64,000 bases of DNA. It comes from a virus. A program made the translations under genes and the position numbers. Every line of letters begins with the position of its first letter. Position 1 is the first letter of the stretch. Positions 50,965-59,436 of the stretch are shown here, one piece after another. The DNA lies in IMG/VR virus record IMGVR_UViG_3300042934_000594, positions 186,001 to 250,000 of that record. One strand, given 5' to 3'. The notes under the pieces are model-generated. The model ran no database searches, was not told where the DNA came from, and worked only from the letters and a program-made list of their open reading frames with translations.

Positions 50965-51033
50965 GTGACCGCCTTTTTCTTTTTGTTCGAATAGTATGTA
51001 CGCTACACCTTTTCTAAGTTTGAGGAACTCTGT

Positions 51034-51468
51034 ATGAGCAACTTGTGGATCGATTGCGAATTTAACTCAGGGGGTGGTGACCTGATCTCGTTGGCACTGG
51101 TCAATGAGGACGGCAGTCGGGAGTTTTACGAGGTCGTTGAATGCAAACAACCCATCGATCCATGGGTCGCTGAACACGTGATGCCTTTCCTGGAGAAGGA
51201 GGCGTTGAGTCACGATGAGTTCCAGGCGCGGTTGCAAAAGTTCCTCAAACAGTTTCCTGGCATTAGCGTCTATGCCAACCATCCGGCTGACTTTAAGTAC
51301 TTCATGCAGGCCGTCGAGTTCACCCAGGGTAAGTGGATGATGATCCAGCCCTTGACGATGATCCTGGATGATGACATCTCCGGTAAAGGCTCCAAGGTCC
51401 CCCACAATGCTTTGCACGACGCCCGCGCCAGTCGTGATAGCTGGATGAAGAATAACGGCTACTTATAG
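51034..51468 (+). CDS. DEDDh 3'-5' exonuclease
   Basis: 144 residues with the full DEDDh set: D7 and E9 in LWIDCEFNS, D86 in ANHPADFKYF, and H124/D129 in HNALHDARA. It is shorter than oligoribonuclease (about 180) and close to small phage exonucleases. It would remove 3' nucleotides from RNA or DNA, such as short oligoribonucleotides or tRNA ends, using two metal ions. The missing second-helix regions make the substrate uncertain. TTGAGGAAC precedes ATG. It is followed 19 bases later by an unknown gene. Confidence 0.85.
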   Translation: MSNLWIDCEFNSGGGDLISLALVNEDGSREFYEVVECKQPIDPWVAEHVMPFLEKEALSHDEFQARLQKFLKQFPGISVYANHPADFKYFMQAVEFTQGKWMMIQPLTMILDDDISGKGSKVPHNALHDARASRDSWMKNNGYL

Positions 51469-51487
51469 CCATCCAGGATTTACCATC

Positions 51488-52192
51488 ATGCACCATCCCC
51501 GAAAAGAACATGCCTTAGAGGTGATTCTCCGACGCCCTCTACGAAAGAGTCGCGCGGAAACCATTTTGCGGATGCTCATGGCATCCAGCTACCCGCACGC
51601 TACCCTGGCAAACCTAACCCTTGAACTGAGCCGCATGGGCGGTGTCGAGAAGGGTGAGCTGGAGCGTGTGTCTGAAGAGCTGCGCGACATGGAGCGCAGT
51701 TTTGACATGATGGACTTTATCCGCTGTGTGGAAATCAAGCGCAACCAAGAACGGGTCACCGTGGTGGTCAAGCGTCTGAAGATCACGCCGTCGATGCAGA
51801 CCATCAAAGACACGCAGTTGCACCATGAGCCGTTAACGTCTTCAAACATTGATGTCGGGGAAGGCTTGGTGTTGGCCGATACCGAAGCGATGGCGAAGAC
51901 GCTGTTGGATGCGTTTCACCGGACTCAGGTCAAGCAGCCCGCCGTGGGCCGTGCGATCGAACAGTCGCTGTGGGTGCAGCGCCGCAAAGACCCAGATTCC
52001 AGCGCAGTGTCACCCGAAGGGGCCTGTAACAAGTTTATTGACCTGAAGATTGATTTCTCCCAGGCCGGTACCTTGATTAAAGCGTCTTTGGACAAGGACA
52101 AGTTTCACCTGATCCTGACCCAAGATACGATTCTCCTGTTGGATCAAGAGACGCGTCTGTGGTTGGTCGAAGCCGAAGCACCTGCGCCGTAA
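51488..52192 (+). CDS. Hypothetical protein, 234 aa
   Basis: 234 residues. A strongly basic, helical first third (VILRRPLRKSRAETILRMLM) with a possible helix-turn-helix-like stretch near 25-55, an amphipathic middle, and a beta-rich C-terminal domain. DNA or RNA binding is possible from charge alone. It follows the exonuclease and ends at a bidirectional terminator. Confidence 0.65.
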   Translation: MHHPRKEHALEVILRRPLRKSRAETILRMLMASSYPHATLANLTLELSRMGGVEKGELERVSEELRDMERSFDMMDFIRCVEIKRNQERVTVVVKRLKITPSMQTIKDTQLHHEPLTSSNIDVGEGLVLADTEAMAKTLLDAFHRTQVKQPAVGRAIEQSLWVQRRKDPDSSAVSPEGACNKFIDLKIDFSQAGTLIKASLDKDKFHLILTQDTILLLDQETRLWLVEAEAPAP

Positions 52193-52201
52193 CGGCATAG
52201 A

Positions 52202-52221
52202 CGCCTCCCACTGGGGAGGCG
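52202..52221. terminator. Bidirectional hairpin terminator with TATG flanks
   Basis: Perfect 8-bp stem CGCCTCCC/GGGAGGCG with an ACTG loop between convergent stops at 52192 and 52233. The left flank is CGGCATA and the right flank CTTATGTTGTC. Confidence 0.8.
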
Positions 52222-52232
52222 CTTATGTTGTC

Positions 52233-54008
52233 TCAGTGCTTCACCAGGTTACCGGCTTGGCCAACGTGGTAAAACCCCTTGCCGTTGGTGCTGCTGATCC
52301 AACGCCCGTACTCCAAGAAGTTCAGGAAATTGGCCCCCTCCATTCGCACCGCCGTGTTGCCGGAGGGGTAGTACCAGACCTGATCCGGTAACACCAAGGC
52401 TGCACGCTTGCGGTCTGGGTTACTGGCAGCATTAAGCTCTGCCACCGAATCGTACACCGGCAAACTCACCAGGCTCAACACCCCCATCACTGACTGCACG
52501 ATGGGCCCGTCCTTGTGCACCGCCACTGGCAATTGCTGAGGGTGGTTAGCATTGTCACTGAAGTAAGCCTGGGCGTAAGCCTGCACTTTGGCGTACGCTT
52601 GTTGCCAGGTCAGGCTTGCGTATTCGTCACGGGCAAACTGACGGATCACGTAAGCATGGTTCAGCACACCCTTGACCTTGTTGGCGTTGTCCACCGTGAA
52701 CTTGATGCCGTAGTTGTACGGCGTAGTAAACCGGTGTTCAATGACGTCTCCGTGGCGCAATTCAAAGCCGCGCACGCTGCCGGTCAACCAAGTGTACGTG
52801 GTTTGCACCCCGTTAAATTGGAAGTTACCCAGCAAGATCCCATTGCGGTACACCCCACCCATAAAGGTCGGGGGTTGAGCGATGGTGGTTTTAAGGGACC
52901 CATCCCACGCCCGTTTGAACGTGGTGTGTTTGTCCCCCAGCTGCTGCCCCGTCGCATTGAGGTGGAACAGAAACTCCCCCTTAATGATGGTGTACTTGTA
53001 CTTCCCTGTCACCAGCGTACCGTCTTTCATGACCACCAGGAAGTTGATCTGGTTCTCCCCCTCGGTGGCCAAAGGGATCGCCGGGATGTTACCTGGGGTG
53101 TAGGTCGGGTATTCAGTGACCACCACTTTGGATTCAGACGGGCCGGCGTAGATGTCCTCACTGTCCAACATGCCGTTGTACAGAGGATGGTCCCCGTACG
53201 TACGGCGCAGGAAACCTACGTTGACCGGCGAGCGGTCAAAGTTACCCGTGAAGAACGAACCGAAATTCACCATGACCCGGTTAGCGGTGGCGTAGAAGCC
53301 GGCACCGGCTGGGGTGGTGACCTGTTTGATGTCGGTCTGCACATTTGTGCCGTGGTCCGTGATGAAGATCAGGCCGTTACCCTGTTCCCGGTACGTCACC
53401 AAATCTGTGATCGCCGCTGGAGTGATCAACTCAGGGTTGTTGGGGGCGTAGGCGGTGGAGTACATCACCACACAGCAGTAAGCATCCAATTCACTGAACG
53501 TACAGCCCAGGACGCCGCCTGGGTAATCGGTCAGGTCCTTGTACACGCCGGTGAAACCCATCAGCGCTAACAGCCCCTGCATAGAGGTGTTAAACCCATC
53601 AGCCCCGGTAGACTTCACCGCGTAGCTTGCGGTGATCGGGTTGTCTCCCAGAAACAGCACTTTCTTATTGCCAGCCGCGACCTTGGCTGCGTTGGCACAA
53701 AAGTGAATGGCGTTCCACAGGTACTTGTAACCCCCGGGGAGCTGGCTGAAGCTGGTGAAGTTCGTCCACGTGGAGTTATAGAACTTAGGGAAGCCGCCGT
53801 CGTACACCACATTACCCTTACCGTCCTGGGTCACGGCGATGAAAGGGTTGGGGGGTGTTAAGGTGTCGTAGGCGATGTACTCCGACAGTGCCGGAGGAAT
53901 GTCATTGACACTGTAGGCCACCCGTTCGACCTGGGGGTCGAACGTCCAGGTGGTGTCCGCGCGATCAGGGTAGAACTGTGGCGCAAGACCCGGGTTGATG
54001 ATGGACAT
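52233..54008 (-). CDS. Putative virion structural protein, 591 aa
   Basis: 591 residues with AAGGTGAACC before ATG. Residues about 110-230 form an alpha/beta segment with strand-turn units (KKVLFLGDNPITASYAV, ELDAYCCVVMYSTAYAP, NGLIFITDHGTN) that resembles a flavodoxin- or ThuA-like Rossmann layer. The rest is beta-rich, with many Tyr, Thr and Asn residues, as in tail fibres or baseplate proteins of large phages. The DHG segment might bind a metal or carbohydrate, but no active site is clear. It is followed on the minus strand by no further gene; the terminator is shared. Confidence 0.6.
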   Translation of the reverse strand: MSIINPGLAPQFYPDRADTTWTFDPQVERVAYSVNDIPPALSEYIAYDTLTPPNPFIAVTQDGKGNVVYDGGFPKFYNSTWTNFTSFSQLPGGYKYLWNAIHFCANAAKVAAGNKKVLFLGDNPITASYAVKSTGADGFNTSMQGLLALMGFTGVYKDLTDYPGGVLGCTFSELDAYCCVVMYSTAYAPNNPELITPAAITDLVTYREQGNGLIFITDHGTNVQTDIKQVTTPAGAGFYATANRVMVNFGSFFTGNFDRSPVNVGFLRRTYGDHPLYNGMLDSEDIYAGPSESKVVVTEYPTYTPGNIPAIPLATEGENQINFLVVMKDGTLVTGKYKYTIIKGEFLFHLNATGQQLGDKHTTFKRAWDGSLKTTIAQPPTFMGGVYRNGILLGNFQFNGVQTTYTWLTGSVRGFELRHGDVIEHRFTTPYNYGIKFTVDNANKVKGVLNHAYVIRQFARDEYASLTWQQAYAKVQAYAQAYFSDNANHPQQLPVAVHKDGPIVQSVMGVLSLVSLPVYDSVAELNAASNPDRKRAALVLPDQVWYYPSGNTAVRMEGANFLNFLEYGRWISSTNGKGFYHVGQAGNLVKH

Positions 54009-54016
54009 GGTTCACC

Positions 54017-54370
54017 TTACGCGGCTTTGAGTTTGGTCGGTGCGTCACAGCGCACAAACACGGTCAGCGGAGCGCTGTGATAATTCTGCACGATAACGGA
54101 CCCGTCATCCTTCAACCCCACCGTGATCAACATCTCAGAGTTGATAAAGTACCCATTGGTGGGAGACGTCGTATCAGTGTCCAGCACCGTGGCCACGATG
54201 CGTGCAGACAAGGGATCGAACTTGGCCAAGTCTACCCCCAGGGTGGCCAGGTTGTACGTCTTGGTGGCGCCTGAGGGCAGCGTGATCTTTTCGCTGATCA
54301 CCGGCTTGACGCGGGCTTTGATGGCAGAGAAATAGTTGGCCACCGCTGTAAGTAAACGAGATTGCGACAT
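54017..54370 (-). CDS. Putative small virion protein, 117 aa
   Basis: 117 residues, ATG at 54370. It starts MSQSRLLTAVANYF, then is beta-rich with a pattern like a small jelly-roll or Ig domain (YFINSEMLITVGLKDDGSVI). It lies eight bases before the 591-residue gene, so it may be its assembly partner. Unknown family. Confidence 0.6.
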   Translation of the reverse strand: MSQSRLLTAVANYFSAIKARVKPVISEKITLPSGATKTYNLATLGVDLAKFDPLSARIVATVLDTDTTSPTNGYFINSEMLITVGLKDDGSVIVQNYHSAPLTVFVRCDAPTKLKAA

Positions 54371-54390
54371 GTGGAGTACTCTTAAAGGGA

Positions 54391-56511
54391 TTACCAGTTA
54401 CTCAGGTATGCCGGTACGGACACACGAGGTGCACACACCACCTGAGGCATGAAGTCTTCTTGACTGATCATGATGTCAGTGCCGTCAAACAGCGCCTGAA
54501 CGTGTCGGTGCATCAGACGGTTCTCATCCAGCTCCTGCTCGTCATCGAACGCTTCCACCGCCACCCCTTCAGCAAAGGGTGACTTGATCCCCATGATGGC
54601 TTCCACCATTTCCTGCGACCAGGCCAGGATGTCCGCTGAACGGGTCGAGATGTTCGGCCGGTCACCGGTGTCCAAGCGTACCTTCCACACCACGGTCTGG
54701 GTAGTCGCCCCGATCCGGTGGATACGGGAAATGGCCTGCTCATTGATGTATGCCCGGAAGGGATCGTTGAGCATGATCATGTTGTCCGCCATCACCAGCG
54801 GTACCGCGGTGGACAGTGAGTTGAAGGTGGCAAGCAGCGGGTTGATGTGCACGTCCGATTCAAACCGAGCCACGGTGTTGGCCAACTCGTTGTTGGTCTT
54901 ACCGTAGACCGTCAGTGGATTGAGTCCCACTGTGGAACAGTGCCGGTCCATCGCTTCCAGCGCTTCTACAAAGCTGGTGAACACCACCGTCTTCTTGGTG
55001 GTCGAGTCGCAGACCCCCACAAAGTCAACATGAGGTACCATCGCTACGTGGCATTCAATCCGAGCCCGCCCCAGGACACGCCCTAAGCACTCGCCCTGGA
55101 TCTTAAGCGACACGTACTTGATGATGGTCTTGGTCTCCTTAAACCGTTCCACCATCTCCCGGGGGAGTGTGGGTTGGAAGACCTTCTTCTCGTACACGTT
55201 GCAAAAGCGGATCTCTTCCCCGATGTACCGAGGGTCCGCAGTACGGACCACGATGTTCAGCACCCGCAAGTATTCACTGAACCCTTTACGGGCTGCTGTG
55301 CTTTTGAGGCTGGCTTCGTGAACACTCAAACACTGTTTCCAGAAAGCTTCGTCCTCCTTACGGCATCCCTCGTAGTAACGGGACCGCTCCAGGATGAACT
55401 TTTGCATCAATCCCTTGATGGACTCCAAGGTGAAGGCGTCCCCATTGGGGATGGTCACCGGCAGGATCTTCATGATCGGATCAGCCAGCTTGAGCTCGGA
55501 CTTCTCGACCTTGTAGGAGATCAACCCCATGCGGTGCTTGAGAATGTCCAAGCCTTTATTCGCACTGGAGCCGTAGATCTTCTTGAAGCGCATCTCAGCA
55601 TCAGCATTAAAGCGGGGATCAATGCTGCGTAGCATCGGGATGCATTCCGAACCCAAGGCTTTGATCGGTGTGCCCGAGGCCCACAGGGTGTCCTGCGAGT
55701 CCACCATCCGGTCAACCTCCAGGAAGTTCTGGGTGCGCTGACTGGTCAGTTCATTGAGGAAATGGGATTCGTCGAGAATCACCATCACCGACTTGCCTTC
55801 CTTGCGCAGCATCTCCGCAATGTGCTGGATCTTGCCGAGGGATTCAAAGTGCACGATCAAGTACTTCTCACCGCGGTACTCGTGTCCTTGGGCCTCGATC
55901 CAGTAGGTCGGGGTTTCCTTGAACAGCTTGAGCATGCCGTCCTTTTCCCAGACCCGCTCGGTGGCGTTCAAGGGACAGGCCACCAGCACGTGATCCACGT
56001 CCAGGCACTCTGCCACCGCACAGCAGGTAAAGGTCTTACCCGAACCTGCCGCAGCAGCCAGTAGATAACCGCGCAGCCCGTAGGCGGTCACCAGGGTGCT
56101 GTAGGTCTCCAGGAAGCGCTGTTGGAACGGCAGCGGTGTGTACTTAAGCCGTGACAGGTTCTTAAGGTTCAGCCGCTCTGGAGCGTCTGCATCGGGCTTG
56201 GTGTTCTTAAGCCAGGTGTGCTCTTCCAGCGCATCACGCAGGTTGGTCAATACCCGCGTGGAAGTGAACCGTGATCGCTTGGTGGACACCAGGGTGTCCA
56301 GGATGTAGACGATCTCTGGGGCAAAGAAGGGGTTGAAGCTGAAACTGTTCTTACCGAAGTCTGAGAACATCCACTCATTGACTTTGGATGTCTTCCAAAT
56401 GCGCAGGATGTCGCGCTGCATGATGTCACCGGGAATACCGCTGACTTCGATCAGGCGGTCAGTCGCGGTAACCTTGATTGTTCCTATTAGCCGCCGAAAG
56501 CCACCTAACAT
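54391..56511 (-). CDS. SNF2-type superfamily 2 helicase
   Basis: 706 residues from ATG at 56511 (GAGGTGTAAC upstream). Helicase motifs in order: a Q-like PLPFQQRFLE, motif I AAGSGKT (156-160), motif II VILDESH (247-250), motif III ASGTPIKA, motif V-like region with TVVFTSFVEALEAMD, and motif VI SRIHRIGATTQTVVW. The HRIGQ-like motif VI points to the SNF2/Rad54 branch, so it would be a DNA translocase remodelling protein-DNA complexes or replication intermediates. phiKZ has a similar helicase (gp203, from memory). It heads a minus-strand unit with two virion genes. Confidence 0.88.
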   Translation of the reverse strand: MLGGFRRLIGTIKVTATDRLIEVSGIPGDIMQRDILRIWKTSKVNEWMFSDFGKNSFSFNPFFAPEIVYILDTLVSTKRSRFTSTRVLTNLRDALEEHTWLKNTKPDADAPERLNLKNLSRLKYTPLPFQQRFLETYSTLVTAYGLRGYLLAAAAGSGKTFTCCAVAECLDVDHVLVACPLNATERVWEKDGMLKLFKETPTYWIEAQGHEYRGEKYLIVHFESLGKIQHIAEMLRKEGKSVMVILDESHFLNELTSQRTQNFLEVDRMVDSQDTLWASGTPIKALGSECIPMLRSIDPRFNADAEMRFKKIYGSSANKGLDILKHRMGLISYKVEKSELKLADPIMKILPVTIPNGDAFTLESIKGLMQKFILERSRYYEGCRKEDEAFWKQCLSVHEASLKSTAARKGFSEYLRVLNIVVRTADPRYIGEEIRFCNVYEKKVFQPTLPREMVERFKETKTIIKYVSLKIQGECLGRVLGRARIECHVAMVPHVDFVGVCDSTTKKTVVFTSFVEALEAMDRHCSTVGLNPLTVYGKTNNELANTVARFESDVHINPLLATFNSLSTAVPLVMADNMIMLNDPFRAYINEQAISRIHRIGATTQTVVWKVRLDTGDRPNISTRSADILAWSQEMVEAIMGIKSPFAEGVAVEAFDDEQELDENRLMHRHVQALFDGTDIMISQEDFMPQVVCAPRVSVPAYLSNW

Positions 56512-56777
56512 GTTACACCTCAAAATGCTAAAGAAATCGGACCTATAGGATCTGATTGTAAAGGCTTTAGAGTTTATATCATGCTTAGGAGGAAACTACT
56601 GAGGGACTTTTACTGACTCGATTAGTAGTATGTTCTTTCACCCCGAATCCCCTGAGTAGTGAGCTCGTTTTGACTCTGTCAAACTTGCACATTAAAGGGG
56701 GGTTTGGGGGGTTTCTTAAACCAGCGAGAGGTGAGTGTAACGAACCTCTCTACGTATATACCCGAAGGGGAATACAC
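56512..56777 (+). promoter_or_regulatory. Divergent control region and structured leader
   Basis: 266 bases between the helicase gene and the plus-strand block. GGACCTATAGG (56539-56549) and GTTTATATC (56572-56580) resemble the CTATAT element. Plus-strand leader RNA would contain two G-runs (GGGGGGTTTGGGGGG, about 56697-56711), a GGTTT/AAACC hairpin, and a perfect 7-bp GAGAGGT/ACCTCTC hairpin at 56727-56750, just before the AAGGGG ribosome site. Confidence 0.45.
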
Positions 56778-57188
56778 ATGAGTCTTGTAGACATACAGGT
56801 TGAGGGACATCAAGTGAGTCTCGAGGAAGAGACGATCAGGGAGATCATAGAGGCTAAGGGACCTAACGGTGAGTGGGACATCTACCACCTGGACAAGGTC
56901 ATCCTTCAATACCAGAACGCTCAGACCGAGACTGAGCGTGAACAGTTCCTGTATGAGATCAAAACCCGCACCGACAATGTCATCCGTACCCAATCAGGCT
57001 CTCCTACCGGCAGCATCGAAAGTGCTGTGCATTCAGCCGTGGAGCAAGTGCTTCGAGTGATTGACGGCAATGGGGACGACCGACCGGGGTATAACCTGAT
57101 TCCACGCGAATACGTCGGTCAACCCGAGCCCCAGTACGACATCGCCGGGGCATTGAGCGATGCCTACTTCACGATGATCAACACCTAA
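56778..57188 (+). CDS. Paralog-family protein (YF...MIN end), 136 aa
   Basis: 136 residues from ATG at 56778 with AAGGGG upstream; earlier in-frame codons lie in the structured leader. The last about 55 residues (SAVHSAVEQVLRVIDGN ... GALSDAYFTMINT) match the C-termini of the products at 57430, 58925 and 60081, so four genes in 4 kb share this domain. The N-terminal part is acidic and helical and differs among them. The function is unknown. First gene of the last plus-strand block. Confidence 0.65.
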   Translation: MSLVDIQVEGHQVSLEEETIREIIEAKGPNGEWDIYHLDKVILQYQNAQTETEREQFLYEIKTRTDNVIRTQSGSPTGSIESAVHSAVEQVLRVIDGNGDDRPGYNLIPREYVGQPEPQYDIAGALSDAYFTMINT

Positions 57189-57197
57189 GGAGTTGTT

Positions 57198-57443
57198 ATG
57201 GCAGTAGCGCCCGATGTCACCCAACTGGTAGCGGCGTTAGACCCCGATCATCGCAGTAAGCTTGAGGCGTTTCTGACCGATTCCCGCTCAGGCTACTTAA
57301 AGCGGTTGGCCAGTGGTATGGATCACAAACAACTCAGTAGCCGTAAACTGTGGCGCGACTTGAATGATCGTGCCCAAGCGATGGTTACTGAGAACCTTCT
57401 CATGCTCCAACAACAGTGGTTAAAAGGCTATGGTTATCTCTGA
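57198..57443 (+). CDS. Small hypothetical protein, 81 aa
   Basis: 81 residues with TAAGGAG before ATG, nine bases after the previous stop, overlapping the next gene by 14 bases. Helical, with basic and Gln-rich C-terminus. No family recognised. Confidence 0.6.
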   Translation: MAVAPDVTQLVAALDPDHRSKLEAFLTDSRSGYLKRLASGMDHKQLSSRKLWRDLNDRAQAMVTENLLMLQQQWLKGYGYL

Positions 57444-58140
57444 CAAGGCTGCGGTGGTGTCCGACGCCAAGCAACTGCATACCCTCATGCACCAACAGCA
57501 TGAGTACTACATGTCGGCGCCGGACAGTGAAACGTTTGAGTCGGTTGATGAGTTCATCGCCAACTGGAAAGACTACGACATCGACCTCAATCACATCGTA
57601 CGCTGGGACTTTAGCGTTCAGGACAGTGAGTACCCGGAAGAGACCAGAGACTACGGCCCTAAAGGCTGTACCTACGCCAACATCGTGTGGGTGATGCCTC
57701 GCAAGGGGTATTTGTTTGGCAACATCATCAAGGACGTCAAGGTCCACGAGACGCCGCGCTTGCTGGCGTTCCTACAGAAGCACTGGGGCTACATGCAGAA
57801 ACAGTGGGCGCCGGTGCCTGACGTGATCTACGACCCGGTCACCAGTGCACGCGGCGTGTTCCTGGACGCCGTCACCCGCATCACGGACTTTCAAACCACG
57901 CCAGTGTTTGACACCGACAAAGAGGTGACCTACACCGCCCAATCGGTGGACGAGCTGATTCACGCACGGGTCCATCAGACCGCGGTAGATATCTTGTCGC
58001 TGGTCGATACGGGCGTGGCGGGTGTCAACGAGGGCTACCACCTGATTCCGGTGGGGGACCTCAAAGCTGACGACCTCAACCACGTCAATGACCTCGCTGG
58101 GGAATTGGCAACCTGCTATTTCGACATGATCAATACCTAG
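57430..58140 (+). CDS. Paralog-family protein (YF...MIN end), 236 aa
   Basis: 236 residues. The C-terminal about 60 (VHQTAVDILSLVDTGV ... GYHLIPVGD ... ELATCYFDMINT) align with the product at 56778, including the GY(N/H)LIP block. The about 175-residue N-terminal domain is aromatic-rich, alpha/beta and different from the other members, suggesting one adaptor-like domain joined to different heads. It starts inside the preceding gene. Confidence 0.65.
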   Translation: MVISDKAAVVSDAKQLHTLMHQQHEYYMSAPDSETFESVDEFIANWKDYDIDLNHIVRWDFSVQDSEYPEETRDYGPKGCTYANIVWVMPRKGYLFGNIIKDVKVHETPRLLAFLQKHWGYMQKQWAPVPDVIYDPVTSARGVFLDAVTRITDFQTTPVFDTDKEVTYTAQSVDELIHARVHQTAVDILSLVDTGVAGVNEGYHLIPVGDLKADDLNHVNDLAGELATCYFDMINT

Positions 58141-58149
58141 GGGGTTACC

Positions 58150-58476
58150 GTGGGCGATCTACTGCAAGTCCAAGCACGGGGGCAAACTCACACCATCAAC
58201 TCCGTCGAAATCGGGTCACCGGAACTTGACACCGGGGGCTATAAAAACTACATCTGGAGTTACAACAGCAAGCACGGGCAGGGTGACGGCACTATCCGAG
58301 CCGTGTTTCTGGTATCGCCGGACAAAGAAGCCGCGGACAAGCTTCTGGTCCACACCCTGGAGAAACGCACCGCCAAGCACTGCATTGCCGGCTATGAAGG
58401 AGGCACCTGGTACGCCCGTAAAGAAGGTCCTTCCTTCTACGACGACGAGCCGGTCCTCAACGTCTGCTGGACGTAA
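58150..58476 (+). CDS. Hypothetical protein, 108 aa
   Basis: 108 residues from GTG with TAGGGGGTTACC upstream. Beta-rich with Lys and Tyr; no motif recognised. Five bases separate it from the next ATG. Confidence 0.6.
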   Translation: MGDLLQVQARGQTHTINSVEIGSPELDTGGYKNYIWSYNSKHGQGDGTIRAVFLVSPDKEAADKLLVHTLEKRTAKHCIAGYEGGTWYARKEGPSFYDDEPVLNVCWT

Positions 58477-58481
58477 GGGCC

Positions 58482-58916
58482 ATGGACCCTCGCCTGGTAA
58501 TGGCCATCGCGGTGGACGACAGTGACCTGGACCACGAGGAAGCCAAGTTCCACTTTCGGGTCTACGGTGGGACCTGCTACCCCCATCGGGATACCTTAGC
58601 GGGTATCCCGCCCTGGGAAGTCAGCAGCACGGGTGAGGTAAAAGCGCATCCAGGTGGGCATTACCTGTTGCGCACGATCTGTCACGTGGTACAGAAGGTC
58701 CTGGATGAACACCCTCGCCAGTTCACCAAGGAGCAAGCACTGCTCTTTACCCATCAAGTCACGGCGCCCTTGTATTTCGAACAGAACCACCCGGACCTGG
58801 CGAACTACATCGCTACCATGGCCCTGCGTATTTGTTTACTGCTGCCCACTAAGGTATGGCGTATTCAACTACTGACCGTCCGTAAACGCATGCTGTACGT
58901 GCTACTTAACGACTAG
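58482..58916 (+). CDS. Hypothetical protein, 144 aa
   Basis: 144 residues, His-rich (YPHRD, HPGGHYLL, THQ, NHPD) with a basic C-terminal end. The histidines might bind metal, but no known site pattern is seen. Coupled to the genes around it by short gaps. Confidence 0.6.
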   Translation: MDPRLVMAIAVDDSDLDHEEAKFHFRVYGGTCYPHRDTLAGIPPWEVSSTGEVKAHPGGHYLLRTICHVVQKVLDEHPRQFTKEQALLFTHQVTAPLYFEQNHPDLANYIATMALRICLLLPTKVWRIQLLTVRKRMLYVLLND

Positions 58917-58924
58917 GAACTGCA

Positions 58925-59251
58925 ATGACCAATTCTCGCACCCTCCACGACATCCTTCCAGCGGACCTCATCAAGGTCAACGCACTGCTGCAAGGCGTTA
59001 ACCAGGAAGAGCTGGTGGAAAAAGCCCAGGCGGTTACCAAGCGCCTGACGCGCAAGTTCAGCAAGGACACTGCCGTGGCCCCCGCTGAGATCGTCCAGAC
59101 TACTGTAGTCGCCATGCTCAAGGTTCTGGACGGCACCGGCGGCCACCCGGGTTACATCGTCCTGGATCGGGAAAACCGTTTGAACGAGCCGCAGGCTAAC
59201 GATTTGAGCGGTAAGTTGGTCGAGACGTACTTTGACTTGATTAACGATTAA
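58925..59251 (+). CDS. Paralog-family protein (YF...LIN end), 108 aa
   Basis: 108 residues. Third copy of the shared C-terminal domain (VQTTVVAMLKVLDGTGGHPGY ... LVETYFDLIND), with a short basic helical N-terminus (EKAQAVTKRLTRKFS). It ends at the left edge of the unusual intergenic segment containing the 16S-complementary sequence. Confidence 0.65.
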   Translation: MTNSRTLHDILPADLIKVNALLQGVNQEELVEKAQAVTKRLTRKFSKDTAVAPAEIVQTTVVAMLKVLDGTGGHPGYIVLDRENRLNEPQANDLSGKLVETYFDLIND

Positions 59252-59286
59252 TCATGTTATGTACAGGTGTATTGTAGTTGACACCT

Positions 59287-59410
59287 AGGAGGTGATCCAG
59301 CCTGCTGTTGTTACCCCGGGGTTATTTGCACTCGCTGTGAAGCGACTTCGTAGCCCCAACGACTGCCTGTACGACCCCCGTCACCCCCTCCCCTTACCGG
59401 GAGGGGTTTT
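59287..59410 (+). ncRNA. Candidate structured RNA with 16S 3'-end complement
   Basis: The 185-base gap after 59251 starts with TATGTACAGGTGT (59259-59270), similar to the end of the promoter element. AGGAGGTGATCCAGCC at 59287-59302 is a perfect 16-base complement of the 3' end of bacterial 16S rRNA. A two-level stem follows: GGGGTTA/TAGCCCC (59318-59324 with 59351-59357) around TCGCT/AGCGA closed by a GNRA loop (GTGA). A terminator hairpin with TTTTATTT ends it. No well-placed start codon follows the complement, so an RNA acting on ribosomes is more likely than a mere ribosome site. Expression is unproven. Confidence 0.4.
59385..59406 (+). terminator. Intrinsic terminator with T-run
   Basis: Perfect 8-bp stem CCCCTCCC/GGGAGGGG with a CTTACC loop, followed by TTTTATTTC. 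It would end the candidate RNA upstream. Confidence 0.8.
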
Positions 59411-59436
59411 ATTTCGTTTACCCCACTGAGGTTTTT

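Noticed and set aside
59287-59302. Remnant of a 16S rRNA gene
   Set aside because: Only 16 bases match; the sequence on either side does not align convincingly with 16S rRNA in either orientation.
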